From JAAOZP01 sp038848185 (GTDB taxonomy: Archaea; Thermoproteota; EX4484-205; JAAOZP01): DNA of 64,000 bases. Location: contig JAWCNV010000009.1 in NCBI GenBank assembly GCA_038848185.1, positions 1 through 64,000 of the forward strand, in the 5' to 3' direction. Numbering within the stretch: position 1 is the first letter of the stretch; each line of letters begins with the position of its first letter. The notes beneath the pieces are model-generated. The model had not been told where the DNA came from. It was given only the letters and a program-made list of their open reading frames with translations, and did not search any database. The position numbers and the translations under genes are program-made. Positions 15,870 through 24,531 of the stretch are shown here, piece after piece.

Positions 15870-16711
15870 GTTAAGGGTTCTTTAAGAACTATTCCCCGAC
15901 CTCTTTCTATCTCAAACCTGTATATAGTGGGGTTAACAGCGGTCCAACGCATCTTCCTGATGAACATTGTCCTTATAATCGAGTTCCCTGCTCTCGATAG
16001 TGAAAGTATTATTACTCCTGACGCTAGGAATTCTTCAACACCATACCTGCTCATAGCGTTCTCCCCCGTAGGAACCTCAGATGTTATCAGCGTTGTTACC
16101 CCTAAGCGTTCTTCAATCGAGAAGATGAGGCTTCTAATATATTCCCTCACCCAGGCGACTTCGCTTGAATAAGTTGTTACAAGTGGTGCTATCGGATCTA
16201 TGACAAGCCTCTTAGCGCCTATCTCCTTCTTCTTCTTATCCAGTTCATCTATTATGCTGTTAACTATTGTATCCATCTCTCTCCCCCACATTTTAGAAGT
16301 GAAGTATCTTCTAACAGGAAGTATTGCTAATTTCCTAGATTCTAGGAGAGGCTGAAGATCCCAGCCGAAGTTTCTAACGTCCCTTATCAGTATCTCTGGT
16401 CTTTCATCTATCGTCACGTAAACACCCGGCTCATTGTTTTTCGCGCCATGTATTAGATATTGTAGGCTGAAAATTGTTTTCCCGGTCCCCGCCTCCCCCG
16501 CCAGCAGGTATGTCTTTCCTGTTTCAAAACCTCCTTCGAGAACCTCGTCTATAGCAGGGTTTCCGGTGGAAACTTTTCTAACATAGGAAATCCCTCTGCG
16601 GGGGGTCCCGCAAGAAGGGCAGAACTTGTATTCTTGGCTTAAGGGGCGTCCACACACTGGGCATGAGTACTTGCTAACCGCTTCTCTCCGCTGCAACTGT
16701 AAGAACTTCAT
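15866..16711 (-). CDS. KaiC/RadA-like ATPase with N-terminal zinc ribbon
   Basis: A 281-residue RecA-superfamily ATPase of the KaiC-like (GvpD/FlaH-like) class. The N-terminal zinc ribbon CPVCGRPLSQEYKFCPSCG (about 17-35) precedes the ATPase core with Walker A GEAGTGKT (about 71-78), a Glu pair in TIDERPE near 100 and Walker B RLVIDPIAPL near 170. Such proteins are signalling or regulatory ATPases in archaea; no partner kinase is visible. It is tail-to-tail with the PRC-barrel/zinc-ribbon gene. The specific role is unknown. Confidence 0.8.
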   Translation of the reverse strand: MKFLQLQRREAVSKYSCPVCGRPLSQEYKFCPSCGTPRRGISYVRKVSTGNPAIDEVLEGGFETGKTYLLAGEAGTGKTIFSLQYLIHGAKNNEPGVYVTIDERPEILIRDVRNFGWDLQPLLESRKLAILPVRRYFTSKMWGREMDTIVNSIIDELDKKKKEIGAKRLVIDPIAPLVTTYSSEVAWVREYIRSLIFSIEERLGVTTLITSEVPTGENAMSRYGVEEFLASGVIILSLSRAGNSIIRTMFIRKMRWTAVNPTIYRFEIERGRGIVLKEPLT

Positions 16712-16757
16712 TACCTGTGGGTTTATAAATAGTTATCGGGCATGTTTTTTAATGGCT

Positions 16758-17255
16758 TTACTTGTTTCTAACCATGAAATAGTTTATCAATCCGCCTGAT
16801 TCTATTATCTTCATCATGAATTCCGGCATTTTATCGCAAGAAAACTCTTCATTTGTGGTAAGGCTCTTTAAAACCCCCTTTGCTAAATCAAGTTCAGCCT
16901 CATCCTCATCCCTGATTCTGCCAAACCTATTCTTCTCTTTTAGGACTAACACTGGCAATCCCAAGTTTATGGAATTCCTGTAGAATATTCTCGCAAAGGA
17001 TTTCGCAACTATCGCCTTAACGTTTGAATTCTTCAAAGCTATTACTGCATGTTCTCTTGAGCTTCCTAGACCGAAGTTTTCTCCTCCAACAATTATCGCT
17101 CCCTCCATCGCCTTTACCTTAAATTCAGGATAATAGTCTTCAAACACGTGTTTCGCAAGGGTCGACGCGTCATGCGTCGTCAAGTATCTTGCAGGTATTA
17201 TTATATCCGTATCTATGTTGTCGCCAAGCTTGATAATTTTTCCCTGAACCCTCAT
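16758..17255 (-). CDS. leuD: 3-isopropylmalate dehydratase small subunit
   Basis: The 165-residue swivel domain that pairs with LeuC to isomerise 2- to 3-isopropylmalate. Typical motifs are DNIDTDIIIPARYL (about 9-22) and GGENFGLGSSREHA (about 58-71). Its ATG overlaps the leuC stop by one base (TAATG). Archaeal small subunits also serve in homoaconitase-type reactions, but the leuA-leuC context supports leucine synthesis. No leuB (3-isopropylmalate dehydrogenase) is found in the window. Confidence 0.94.
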   Translation of the reverse strand: MRVQGKIIKLGDNIDTDIIIPARYLTTHDASTLAKHVFEDYYPEFKVKAMEGAIIVGGENFGLGSSREHAVIALKNSNVKAIVAKSFARIFYRNSINLGLPVLVLKEKNRFGRIRDEDEAELDLAKGVLKSLTTNEEFSCDKMPEFMMKIIESGGLINYFMVRNK

Positions 17256-18517
17256 TATAGATACCTCCTAGGGTCACTTATCTTTCCTTCAAGTGCTGAC
17301 GCTACAACTGTCGCTGGAGACGCTAGGAAAACCTTACTTTCCTTATCGCCCATCCTTCCAATGAAGTTCCTGTTGCTGCTTGAAACCGCTACCTCCCCCT
17401 TCGCGAGAACTCCTCTGGACATGCCTAAGCACGCGCCGCAGGTTGGAGAAGTCACTACGCCGCCTGCCCTCATAATCTCTTCGATGATTCCCATCTTCAA
17501 AGCTTCTACGTATACTCTTACTGAAGCAGGGCTAACCACTAGCCTCACATTTGAAGCAATTCTTCTACCCTTAAGCATTTTAAAGGCCACCGTAAGGTCG
17601 TCAAGCCTCCCATTTGTGCAAGAGCCTAGGAAAGCCTGATCTATTTCTAAACCTTCAACCTCTCTAACAGGCTTAACATTGTCCACACTATGGGGAACGC
17701 TTACTACTGGTTCTAGCTCTGAAACATCTATCTCGATTTTCTCGAGATCCGAATCTGGGTCGCTTACAACATCCATAAACTCCGTCTGCTTGTTAAAGCT
17801 TTCAGCATAATCCCTGCTTTTAGAATCCGTTTGGACAATCCCTGTTTTAGCACCCATTTCAACTGAAAGATTCGTTAAAGTAAGGCGCTCCGATAAGGAA
17901 AGCCTTCTTATTGTCTCGCCAGCGTATTCAACAGTCTTATATGTTGCACCATTAGCTCCAACGGTTCCAACAGTCTTCAAAGCAAGGTCCTTAGCGAACA
18001 CTCCTTTCCTAAACTCTCCTTTAACTTCTATAAGCATGGTTTCCGGGACTCTAAGCCATATTTCGCCAGTTGCCAGAACAATCGCAGCATCCGTTGAACC
18101 AACACCTATCCCAACAGCACCAGTGGCTCCTGCTGTGCAAGTATGGCTGTCCACACCAATTATTAGAGACCCCGGTATGTCAAAGCCTTCCTCGAAAAGA
18201 ACCTGGTGAGCAATACCGCCTCTCCCTACTTCAAAAAAGTTACTTATACCGTACTTTCTAACGAAGTTTCTCATTGTCTTCATCTGGCTTGCAAGCTCAA
18301 TAGTGCTCGGAGGGACATCGTGATCGAAGATTACGACAACCCTATTTGGATCCCAGACTTTGCCAGATATTTTTTCAAACTCTTCTACCGCTAATGGTCC
18401 AGTTACTTCATGAAGCATTAGGAAATCTACTTTAGCCTCGATTATCTCTCCTACTTCAACACTTTTTTTATCTGTCTTCTTGGAAAAAACTTTTTGGATC
18501 GCTGTTAAGCCGCTCAT
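17255..18517 (-). CDS. leuC: 3-isopropylmalate dehydratase large subunit
   Basis: A 420-residue aconitase-family [4Fe-4S] subunit. Motifs are DSHTCTAGATGAVGIGVGSTD (near 120-140), LGSCTNGRLDDL (about 295) with one cluster Cys, and SPTCGACLGM (about 355) with the other two. The start ATG overlaps the leuA stop by four bases (ATGA). Length is typical of archaeal LeuC, shorter than bacterial. Homoaconitase is the main alternative; leuA linkage favours the leucine pathway. Confidence 0.94.
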   Translation of the reverse strand: MSGLTAIQKVFSKKTDKKSVEVGEIIEAKVDFLMLHEVTGPLAVEEFEKISGKVWDPNRVVVIFDHDVPPSTIELASQMKTMRNFVRKYGISNFFEVGRGGIAHQVLFEEGFDIPGSLIIGVDSHTCTAGATGAVGIGVGSTDAAIVLATGEIWLRVPETMLIEVKGEFRKGVFAKDLALKTVGTVGANGATYKTVEYAGETIRRLSLSERLTLTNLSVEMGAKTGIVQTDSKSRDYAESFNKQTEFMDVVSDPDSDLEKIEIDVSELEPVVSVPHSVDNVKPVREVEGLEIDQAFLGSCTNGRLDDLTVAFKMLKGRRIASNVRLVVSPASVRVYVEALKMGIIEEIMRAGGVVTSPTCGACLGMSRGVLAKGEVAVSSSNRNFIGRMGDKESKVFLASPATVVASALEGKISDPRRYL

Positions 18518-20052
18518 TTACCACTTACTCTCCTGATTTGAATAAGCCTGTTTGCCCCGTTTAGTATTGCGTATACTCCTGCCAAAACAATATCGTCACT
18601 GAAGCCTTTCGCAGTAACGCTTCTTCCTTCCTCATCTGACACTCTTACGGTGACCTCTGCAAGTGCATCCGTACCTCCAGTGATTGCCTCCAGCCTGAAG
18701 CTTTCAAGCTTCAACTTTATTAGGTCACCTAGAAGCCTGCTTACAGCTTTCATCGAAGCATCTATCGGGCCGACTCCGAATTCAGCTCCTCTCCAAGCCT
18801 GTTCTCCCTGCCTTATTTTAATCGTTGCTGTTGGCGTTATGTTTAAGCCTGTTACAACCATCAACTCATCTAATTCAACACGATCCTTTTCACTGACTCC
18901 GTAACCCACTACGCTTTCAGCTATGGAAGCTAATTCAGCATCAGTAACCTTTTTACCCTTATCCCCAAGATCCTTAACTATCTTCAGTATCTTCCTAAGC
19001 TCCTCCTCGTTAAGCCTATACCCCATCTCCATTAACTGTGCGGAAATACCATGTATGCCCGCATGTTTTCCCGCCACTAGTCTTCTCTTGGCTCCAACAA
19101 ACTCGGGGTCTATCGGTTCATATGTCTCTGGGGAGGAGATTATACCGTGAGTATGAATCCCGCTTTCATGTGAAAAAGCATTCTCTCCCACTATGGGCTT
19201 ATTCACAGGTATCGTTATGCCAGTTATAGAAGATATTAGCCTAGACGTATTGTATATTTCTTTGAAGTTTATACCTGTTTCAACACCGTACAAGACTTTT
19301 AAAGAAACCGCTACCTCCTCTAAACTAGCGTTTCCAGTTCTCTCACCCAACCCGTTGACAGTCACGTGTGCTTCAACAGCGCCCCCCTCAATTCCTGCAA
19401 GAGTGTTTGCAACCGCTAAACCCATATCGTTATGGCAATGCACTGCGATAGGAATCCTAACTGCCTCATGCACTCTACCAACTATACTTCTCATCGCGAA
19501 GGGCGTTGCCACGCCGACAGTATCAGGAATATCTATTATGCTTGCCCCTGCTTCTTCAACCGCCTTGTAAAACTCTACTAGGAAGTCTAGGCTTGTTCTA
19601 GTAGCATCCTCAGCTGAAAACTCTATTTTGACACCGTATGATTTCGCAAGCTCAATAGCATCAATAGCCCTCTTAACTGCTTCTTCTCTACTGATTTGAA
19701 GCTTCTTCTTAAGATGAATGTCTGAGGTGGCTATGAAGAGATGTATCCTCTGGACACCTGTTGAAGCAGCCTTTTCAATATCCTGCTTTGATGACCGTGC
19801 TAAAGCAGCTATTTCAGCATTCAAGCCTTCTTTAACTATCATTTTAACAGCCTCCTCCTCTCCTGGCGAGGTTATTGGGAAACCTGCCTCTATAACAGGT
19901 ACTCCAAGCATGTCAAGCTGATGAGCAATCTTAAGCTTGTCCAAAGATGTGAGTGCTACTCCTGGAGTCTGTTCACCGTCTCTGAGGGTAGTGTCGAAAA
20001 GCACTACTTTGTCAGGTATTCTAAATTCAGTAAGGTATCCTCTCCAAACCAT
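18514..20052 (-). CDS. leuA: 2-isopropylmalate synthase family protein
   Basis: Condenses acetyl-CoA with 2-oxoisovalerate, the committed leucine step. The 512 residues comprise a DRE-TIM barrel with FDTTLRDGEQTPG (about 19-31), metal-binding HCHNDMG (about 210), VNGLGERTGN (about 240) and a C-terminal LeuA dimer/allosteric domain from about residue 390. Citramalate and homocitrate synthases share these motifs, so substrate is inferred from the leuC-leuD partners. The ATG has AGGAGGGA about 10 bases upstream. The leader contains a small ORF matching that of ilvB. Confidence 0.93.
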   Translation of the reverse strand: MVWRGYLTEFRIPDKVVLFDTTLRDGEQTPGVALTSLDKLKIAHQLDMLGVPVIEAGFPITSPGEEEAVKMIVKEGLNAEIAALARSSKQDIEKAASTGVQRIHLFIATSDIHLKKKLQISREEAVKRAIDAIELAKSYGVKIEFSAEDATRTSLDFLVEFYKAVEEAGASIIDIPDTVGVATPFAMRSIVGRVHEAVRIPIAVHCHNDMGLAVANTLAGIEGGAVEAHVTVNGLGERTGNASLEEVAVSLKVLYGVETGINFKEIYNTSRLISSITGITIPVNKPIVGENAFSHESGIHTHGIISSPETYEPIDPEFVGAKRRLVAGKHAGIHGISAQLMEMGYRLNEEELRKILKIVKDLGDKGKKVTDAELASIAESVVGYGVSEKDRVELDELMVVTGLNITPTATIKIRQGEQAWRGAEFGVGPIDASMKAVSRLLGDLIKLKLESFRLEAITGGTDALAEVTVRVSDEEGRSVTAKGFSDDIVLAGVYAILNGANRLIQIRRVSGK

Positions 20053-20093
20053 CGGATTTCCCTCCTAAAACATGTTTAAAAGAATATTGTTTT

Positions 20094-20174
20094 TCAACAA
20101 TTTCTGCTAGAGGTGCTACTGTCTCTGAAACGCAGGTAGTCTCGCCCCCTTTTAGCATTATGACTTGTGTACAC
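20094..20174 (-). CDS. leuA leader peptide ORF (26 residues), conserved with ilvB leader
   Basis: GTG at 20172-20174 follows GGAGGTG (20181-20187) by 6 bases; TGA is at 20094-20096, 41 bases before leuA. The product begins MYTSHNAKRGRDY and shares MYxx(Y/H)NAxRGRD with the ilvB leader, after which the two diverge. Upstream both have TTAATATA and C(T/C)TAGGAGGTG at equal distance. The predicted transcription start lies just before the Shine-Dalgarno, so the leader ORF would be the first thing translated. Confidence 0.7.
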   Translation of the reverse strand: MYTSHNAKRGRDYLRFRDSSTSSRNC

Positions 20175-20211
20175 GCGACACACCTCCTAGGTTGACCCCT
20201 CAGACAGGTAC

Positions 20212-20219
20212 TATATTAA
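20212..20219 (-). promoter_or_regulatory. TATA box of the leu operon
   Basis: TTAATATA on the minus strand with AAAAG (BRE-like) before it, identical to the ilv operon box. It lies about 22 bases before the conserved leader block. Confidence 0.65.
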
Positions 20220-20231
20220 CTTTTACAGTTT

Positions 20232-20852
20232 TTAACCGCTAAAGGCTACCAGGAACTCTTCTAAACCGTTTCTAATCATAACTATCCCAAACGCTACTAT
20301 TATCAAGTTAAATATTTTCGCAATAAGTTTAGAAGGAGTTCTCCCAATGCTCTCCATGATTTTCTCACCATTTGCAAGGATCACGTATGCTAAGACCGAG
20401 TTTAGAATAATTATGAGTATGCACATTAACAGGTTGTAAGGCGGATTTGATATTATGATGACAGTGGATATGCTTCCTGGTCCTGCGAGAAGAGGCGTCG
20501 CCAAGGGGAAGACAGATATCTCCTCAAGCCTCTCTCCCTTTATCTCACTCTCCTCCCCGACAAGTATGTATTTTAAGGATATTGCTACAAGAATAATCCC
20601 TGAAGCTATGTAGAAATCTGACAGCCTTATTCCGAGAAAATCAAATATTATCGACCCCAATAGGGCAAAAAAGATTAATACTGCTGTCGCCGCCATTACT
20701 GATTCGCCGATTATTTTCCTCCTCCTCTCACTCGGAACCGATTCTAGAAAAATATGGAAAACAGGAACATTTCCAATAGAGTCAAGTATTGCAAACAATA
20801 GGATGAAGGCTTTCACGAAGCTTTCCGCCTCAACCATCAGGTCTGGACCCAA
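20232..20852 (-). CDS. MarC-family integral membrane protein
   Basis: A 206-residue protein with six hydrophobic segments and the MarC pattern: an N-terminal FVKAFILLFAILDSIGNVPVF, the central FPLATPLLAGPGSIST (about 115-130) and a C-terminal FNLIIVAFGIVMI. The biochemical role of MarC proteins is not established. It is preceded divergently by nothing and lies between the leu promoter and the RNase P subunit gene on the same strand. The start ATG could be either M1 or M6. Confidence 0.88.
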   Translation of the reverse strand: MGPDLMVEAESFVKAFILLFAILDSIGNVPVFHIFLESVPSERRRKIIGESVMAATAVLIFFALLGSIIFDFLGIRLSDFYIASGIILVAISLKYILVGEESEIKGERLEEISVFPLATPLLAGPGSISTVIIISNPPYNLLMCILIIILNSVLAYVILANGEKIMESIGRTPSKLIAKIFNLIIVAFGIVMIRNGLEEFLVAFSG

Positions 20853-20883
20853 ACTTAACCATCATAGACATGTATGCCCTTTC

Positions 20884-21195
20884 TTATTTATTTTCATTGA
20901 AAACCGGGATAAGCTTAAGGCTGCCACATTTAGTGCAGATTAACCCTATTCCCCTGCCACTTAGGATCCTGATAATACAGCTGCGACCAGGTATCAGAAA
21001 ATCCTTGCATTTACTACACCTGAAATATCTCCTTAACACGGTTTTACTCCTGAGGTTGAATCTTTCAGCAATCCTCCAAGCAAGCCTTACATACGACTCT
21101 GCGTCATCCATATTAACGCTGGCCGTGTCTAAAGCCAATTTTAACAGGATGTCTATTCTCTCCCTCGCAATGCTCACCGCCTTCTTCTTTACCAT
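20884..21195 (-). CDS. rnp4: Ribonuclease P protein component 4 (Rpp21/Rpr2)
   Basis: A 103-residue protein subunit of archaeal RNase P, which matures tRNA 5' ends. The helical N-terminus (ARERIDILLKLALDTA...YVRLAWRIAERFNL) is followed by a zinc ribbon with CSKCKDFL (about 60) and CTKCGSL (about 87), and the conserved R between. The length fits. It sits just downstream of tRNA-Gly(UCC) on the same strand. Confidence 0.9.
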   Translation of the reverse strand: MVKKKAVSIARERIDILLKLALDTASVNMDDAESYVRLAWRIAERFNLRSKTVLRRYFRCSKCKDFLIPGRSCIIRILSGRGIGLICTKCGSLKLIPVFNENK

Positions 21196-21238
21196 TAAAC
21201 GCTTTAAGAAGCAAATAACAGTGAGTTATTAGGGTTTA

Positions 21239-21313
21239 TGCGGCGTCCGGGATTTGAACCCGGGATTCCCAGCTTGGAAGGCTGGTGTCCTAACCAGACT
21301 AGACCAACGCCGC
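21239..21313 (-). tRNA. tRNA-Gly(UCC), no intron
   Basis: Complete cloverleaf: acceptor GCGGCGT/ACGCCGC, D-arm GTCT/GGAC, anticodon stem CCAGC/GCTGG with loop CTTCCAA (anticodon TCC), T-arm CCGGG-TTCAAAT-CCCGG, discriminator A, no encoded CCA. It shares acceptor, T-arm and promoter with tRNA-Gly(CCC) at 4.3 kb. Confidence 0.95.
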
Positions 21314-21330
21314 GGTAGTCTTGAATAGCG

Positions 21331-21354
21331 ACTGGTGGAATAAAAGTTTTATTT
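21331..21354 (-). promoter_or_regulatory. tRNA-Gly promoter (copy 2)
   Basis: Identical over 24 bases to 4383-4406 and at the same 17-base distance from the tRNA 5' end; it includes the TATA-like box at about -26 to -33. Confidence 0.7.
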
Positions 21355-21435
21355 CAAAAAGCTTTTTTGAGCCGTGTTGCTGAGCAAAGGCTATGTGGCT
21401 TTGGAAGGCTATTGCTGTTTAACCAGAATAAGTTG

Positions 21436-22089
21436 CTAGTCCTTTCTTTTTCTCCTGTCTATAAGACAGTAATTATTCATCCCATATTCTAGAGTATCTG
21501 CATCTGTGAAACCCGTTTTTCTACATATTGCCCTAAGTGTTTTGGCATCCATCAGGAAGTAGAATCTTTTATGCGTCCCCCAGCTTATTAGAAAATAGTT
21601 TTCATCTGTCTTCTCGGTTTTACTTAGAAACCTTTTATTTCTAAGTATTTTTATCGACCATGAGGAGACAAGCATCCAACCATCGTCTTCTAAAACCCTG
21701 TTCATCTCCATCAAGGCTTTCTCCGCCTCCTTCTCCTTCAAATGGTGTATAACTGCTATACATACTATGCCGTTGAAAACCCTGCTTCTAAAAGGGAGAT
21801 GTGTTAACGCGTATTGCACATGGTGCACATTTTTTCTCCAAGTGTTTTTCAAACATTGCTTAAGCATTTTCCTCGAAATATCTCCTGCGATTAAAGTATT
21901 CCTCTGACTAAAAACATTCAAGTTTCTGCAGTTTCCACAGCCATTGTCAAGTATCTGCTTAGACTTGGTTGCGGCCCCTCTGTTAACCAGTGTTTTTAGT
22001 AAACAGTCTGGTTTAATCCTTGTCCTGTCGAACTCCTCAGATATCGCGTCATAGAGGTTAACAATTTTTTTCTGGTAGTCGTATGCCAT
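21436..22089 (-). CDS. Trm9-like class I SAM methyltransferase
   Basis: A 217-residue methyltransferase with motif I ILDNGCGNCRNL (about 46-57), GDISRKML (about 69) and CIAVIHHL (about 111). The N-terminal YDAISEEFDRTRIKP resembles the start of Trm9/ALKBH8 enzymes that methylate wobble-uridine side chains, so a tRNA substrate is plausible, and the nearest upstream neighbour in the genome is tRNA-Gly(UCC), which has a wobble U. Other class I methyltransferases share much of this, so specificity is inference. Confidence 0.65.
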   Translation of the reverse strand: MAYDYQKKIVNLYDAISEEFDRTRIKPDCLLKTLVNRGAATKSKQILDNGCGNCRNLNVFSQRNTLIAGDISRKMLKQCLKNTWRKNVHHVQYALTHLPFRSRVFNGIVCIAVIHHLKEKEAEKALMEMNRVLEDDGWMLVSSWSIKILRNKRFLSKTEKTDENYFLISWGTHKRFYFLMDAKTLRAICRKTGFTDADTLEYGMNNYCLIDRRKRKD

Positions 22090-22203
22090 CTGTAGTCTTA
22101 CTTCTGCGAGAGGTTATAAGCTTGAAAGTTGGCCTGTCTCCAAGCGTTTTGGACATGTTTATAAGCTGCCTCTCGAAGAATCTTGAATTAAGAAGGGAAA
22201 AAC

Positions 22204-23226
22204 ATGGTTAGAAAGAAAGTAGAGGAGGAAGGCGAGGAGGAGGAAATCAAGGAAGTAAAAGTCTTTGAATCCGTGGAGGATATACCTGGCATAGGGCCCT
22301 CAACTGCTGCTAAGCTTAGGGAGCTAGGTTACACTACTGTTGAAGCATTGGCGACAGCTACTGTTAACGAGCTTGTTGGAGGAGGGATTCCTGATAAGAC
22401 TGCTGCCAAGATCATCTCCTTGGCAAGGAGCAGTTTCGAGGTTAAATTCATCTCTGCACTGGATATTCTTAAGCAACGGGAGCATATTCGGAAGCTTACT
22501 ACAGGAAGCAAAAAGCTGGATTCTCTTTTAGGAGGAGGTTTAGAGACAATGACCATAACCGAGTTTTTCGGGGAATATGGTACGGGAAAATCTCAAATAA
22601 GCCATCAGCTGGCTGTTAACGTTCAGCTACCTGCGGAGAAAGGAGGGTTGAACGGTAATGCTATTTACGTTGACACTGAAAACAGTTTCAGGCCGGAACG
22701 CATTGTGGCGATGGCGAAATTCCTAAACTTAGATCCAATGAAGACTGTTGAAAACATTACTGTGGCTGAAGCTTTTAATTCGGATCACCAGATCCTTATA
22801 GTTGAGCGTTTAGACGAGATTGTAAAAAGCAGAAATGTGAAGCTGATCATAGTGGATTCTTTGACAACTCATTTCAGAAGCGAGTATCTTGGTCGGGAGA
22901 GCCTTGTTAAGAGGCAGCAGAAGCTTAATGCTCATCTCCATAGGCTTGAACGTCTTTCAAAGGCCTTCAACCTTGCCATCCTAGTTACAAACCAAGTTAT
23001 GGCTAAGCCGGATGAGATCTTCGGCTTGGGCGCATATCCGATAGGCGGCCATATTCTTGCACATAGAAGCCATACCAGAGTATACCTGCGTAAAGCTAGG
23101 GGTGAACAGGGTTTACGTGTTGCTCGTTTAATAGTTAGCTTAGACAGGCCTGAAGGAGAATGCTTGTTCAAGATTACTGAAAACGGTATAATTGATGTGG
23201 AGGAAGAAGCCTACGGTAACGAGTAA
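22204..23226 (+). CDS. radA: DNA repair and recombination protein RadA
   Basis: Archaeal RecA/Rad51 recombinase, which forms filaments on single-stranded DNA and drives strand exchange. Its 340 residues begin with an acidic stretch, then a helix-hairpin-helix domain (DIPGIGPSTAAKLRELGY, about 25-45), the polymerisation motif FISA (about 85), Walker A GEYGTGKSQ (about 122-130), Walker B KLIIVDSLT (about 217) and the L2 region before GGHILAH. Start ATG at 22204. It ends directly against the convergent aspS gene. Confidence 0.97.
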   Translation: MVRKKVEEEGEEEEIKEVKVFESVEDIPGIGPSTAAKLRELGYTTVEALATATVNELVGGGIPDKTAAKIISLARSSFEVKFISALDILKQREHIRKLTTGSKKLDSLLGGGLETMTITEFFGEYGTGKSQISHQLAVNVQLPAEKGGLNGNAIYVDTENSFRPERIVAMAKFLNLDPMKTVENITVAEAFNSDHQILIVERLDEIVKSRNVKLIIVDSLTTHFRSEYLGRESLVKRQQKLNAHLHRLERLSKAFNLAILVTNQVMAKPDEIFGLGAYPIGGHILAHRSHTRVYLRKARGEQGLRVARLIVSLDRPEGECLFKITENGIIDVEEEAYGNE

Positions 23227-24519
23227 TTAAGGCTCCAGTCTAAACCTATCCCTAGGATATAGCATTGCCTCCCTTATATTGTCAAGCTTTAAAATACTCA
23301 TCAAAAGTCTTTCAAGACCTACGCCCCACCCTGCGTGGGGAGGCATACCGTATCCGAAAGCCTTAAGGTGATAGGAGAAGTCGCTTGGATTAAGCTTCTT
23401 TTCAATTAACTGTTTGATAAGCCTCTCCTTGTTTTCCTCCCTGGTTCCCCCAGAGCCTAATTCCAATGATCCATGGTTCAGGTCGAAGGATTCAGAAGTA
23501 CCATTATCATTCATCTTTATGTAGAATGGCTTAATCTTGCTTGGCCAATGCGTTATGAAATAATATTCTTCTCTTAACTCCTCTAGATTCCTTAGCTCTT
23601 CGCTTCCAATATCATCTCCAAAATTCACTTTTACATCTTTTTCATTAAGCTTGGAAACAATCTCTTCATATCTAAACCTCTTTAAAGGAATCTGTGGCTT
23701 AGATATTTTTAAATCCAATCTATCTAAATCATCCCTACATTTTTCAAAAATTTTCTCATACACATAAGATATCATTTTCTCACAGATTGACATAACGTCA
23801 TGCATATTTGCAAATGCTACTTCAATATCTATTGAAGTAAACTCGTTTAAGTGCTTAGTAGTGTTAAATGGTTCTGCTCTGAAAAACGTACCTATTTCAA
23901 ATACTCTTTCGAAACTTATGACCATCTGTTCTTTGAAAAGCTGAGGACTCTGTGCAAGATAGGCCACTCTATCAAAATAGGGTATAGGGAATAAGGCTGC
24001 TCCCCCTTCTGTTGCAGAAGCTATAATTCTAGGCGTGATTATTTCAACGAAATCGTTTTCATGGAAGAAGTCTCTTAAGATTCCTAGAAGAGCACTTTTA
24101 ACTATAAAGATGCTTCTGACCCTCGGCCTGAAAGCATCAAGAGGCCTTGCGTCTAGCCTGATATCTAGGTTACTCTTTATTCGCTCCGTAGGGTCTAGGG
24201 GCAATGGGTGTTCAGAAGTGTTTAAGATCTTTATTTCGACAGGGTCTATCTCTAAACCTCGAGGAGCCTGAGGTGTCTTTTTTACTCTCCCGCTAACTTC
24301 TATTACATCATTAAGCTTTATACTGTCCAACGCGGTTTCAACATTAGGGTCAGACTTGTTTTTAACCCACGTTACCTGTACTCTTCCCCAGCGGTCAGCC
24401 AGAATAATGAACTTTACTCCGCCGAGGTCTCTTCTGTCAAGCGCCCACCCGTAAACCTTAATTATCTTACCCTCGTCCCCAGGCGATATGTCAATACTTC
24501 TTTTTCTTTCTTCAAGCAT
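23227..24519 (-). CDS. aspS: Aspartyl-tRNA synthetase, archaeal type
   Basis: Class IIb synthetase of 430 residues. An N-terminal OB-fold anticodon domain (about 15-105, GWALDRRDLGGVKFIIL) precedes the catalytic core with class II motif 1 around FVEIITPRI, motif 2 FRAEPFNTTKHLNEF (about 214-228) and motif 3 GWGVGLERLLM (about 400). Short archaeal form without the bacterial GAD insert. Whether it also makes Asp-tRNA-Asn cannot be decided here. Stop directly abuts radA. Confidence 0.96.
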   Translation of the reverse strand: MLEERKRSIDISPGDEGKIIKVYGWALDRRDLGGVKFIILADRWGRVQVTWVKNKSDPNVETALDSIKLNDVIEVSGRVKKTPQAPRGLEIDPVEIKILNTSEHPLPLDPTERIKSNLDIRLDARPLDAFRPRVRSIFIVKSALLGILRDFFHENDFVEIITPRIIASATEGGAALFPIPYFDRVAYLAQSPQLFKEQMVISFERVFEIGTFFRAEPFNTTKHLNEFTSIDIEVAFANMHDVMSICEKMISYVYEKIFEKCRDDLDRLDLKISKPQIPLKRFRYEEIVSKLNEKDVKVNFGDDIGSEELRNLEELREEYYFITHWPSKIKPFYIKMNDNGTSESFDLNHGSLELGSGGTREENKERLIKQLIEKKLNPSDFSYHLKAFGYGMPPHAGWGVGLERLLMSILKLDNIREAMLYPRDRFRLEP

Positions 24520-24531
24520 TTTTCATCATTT

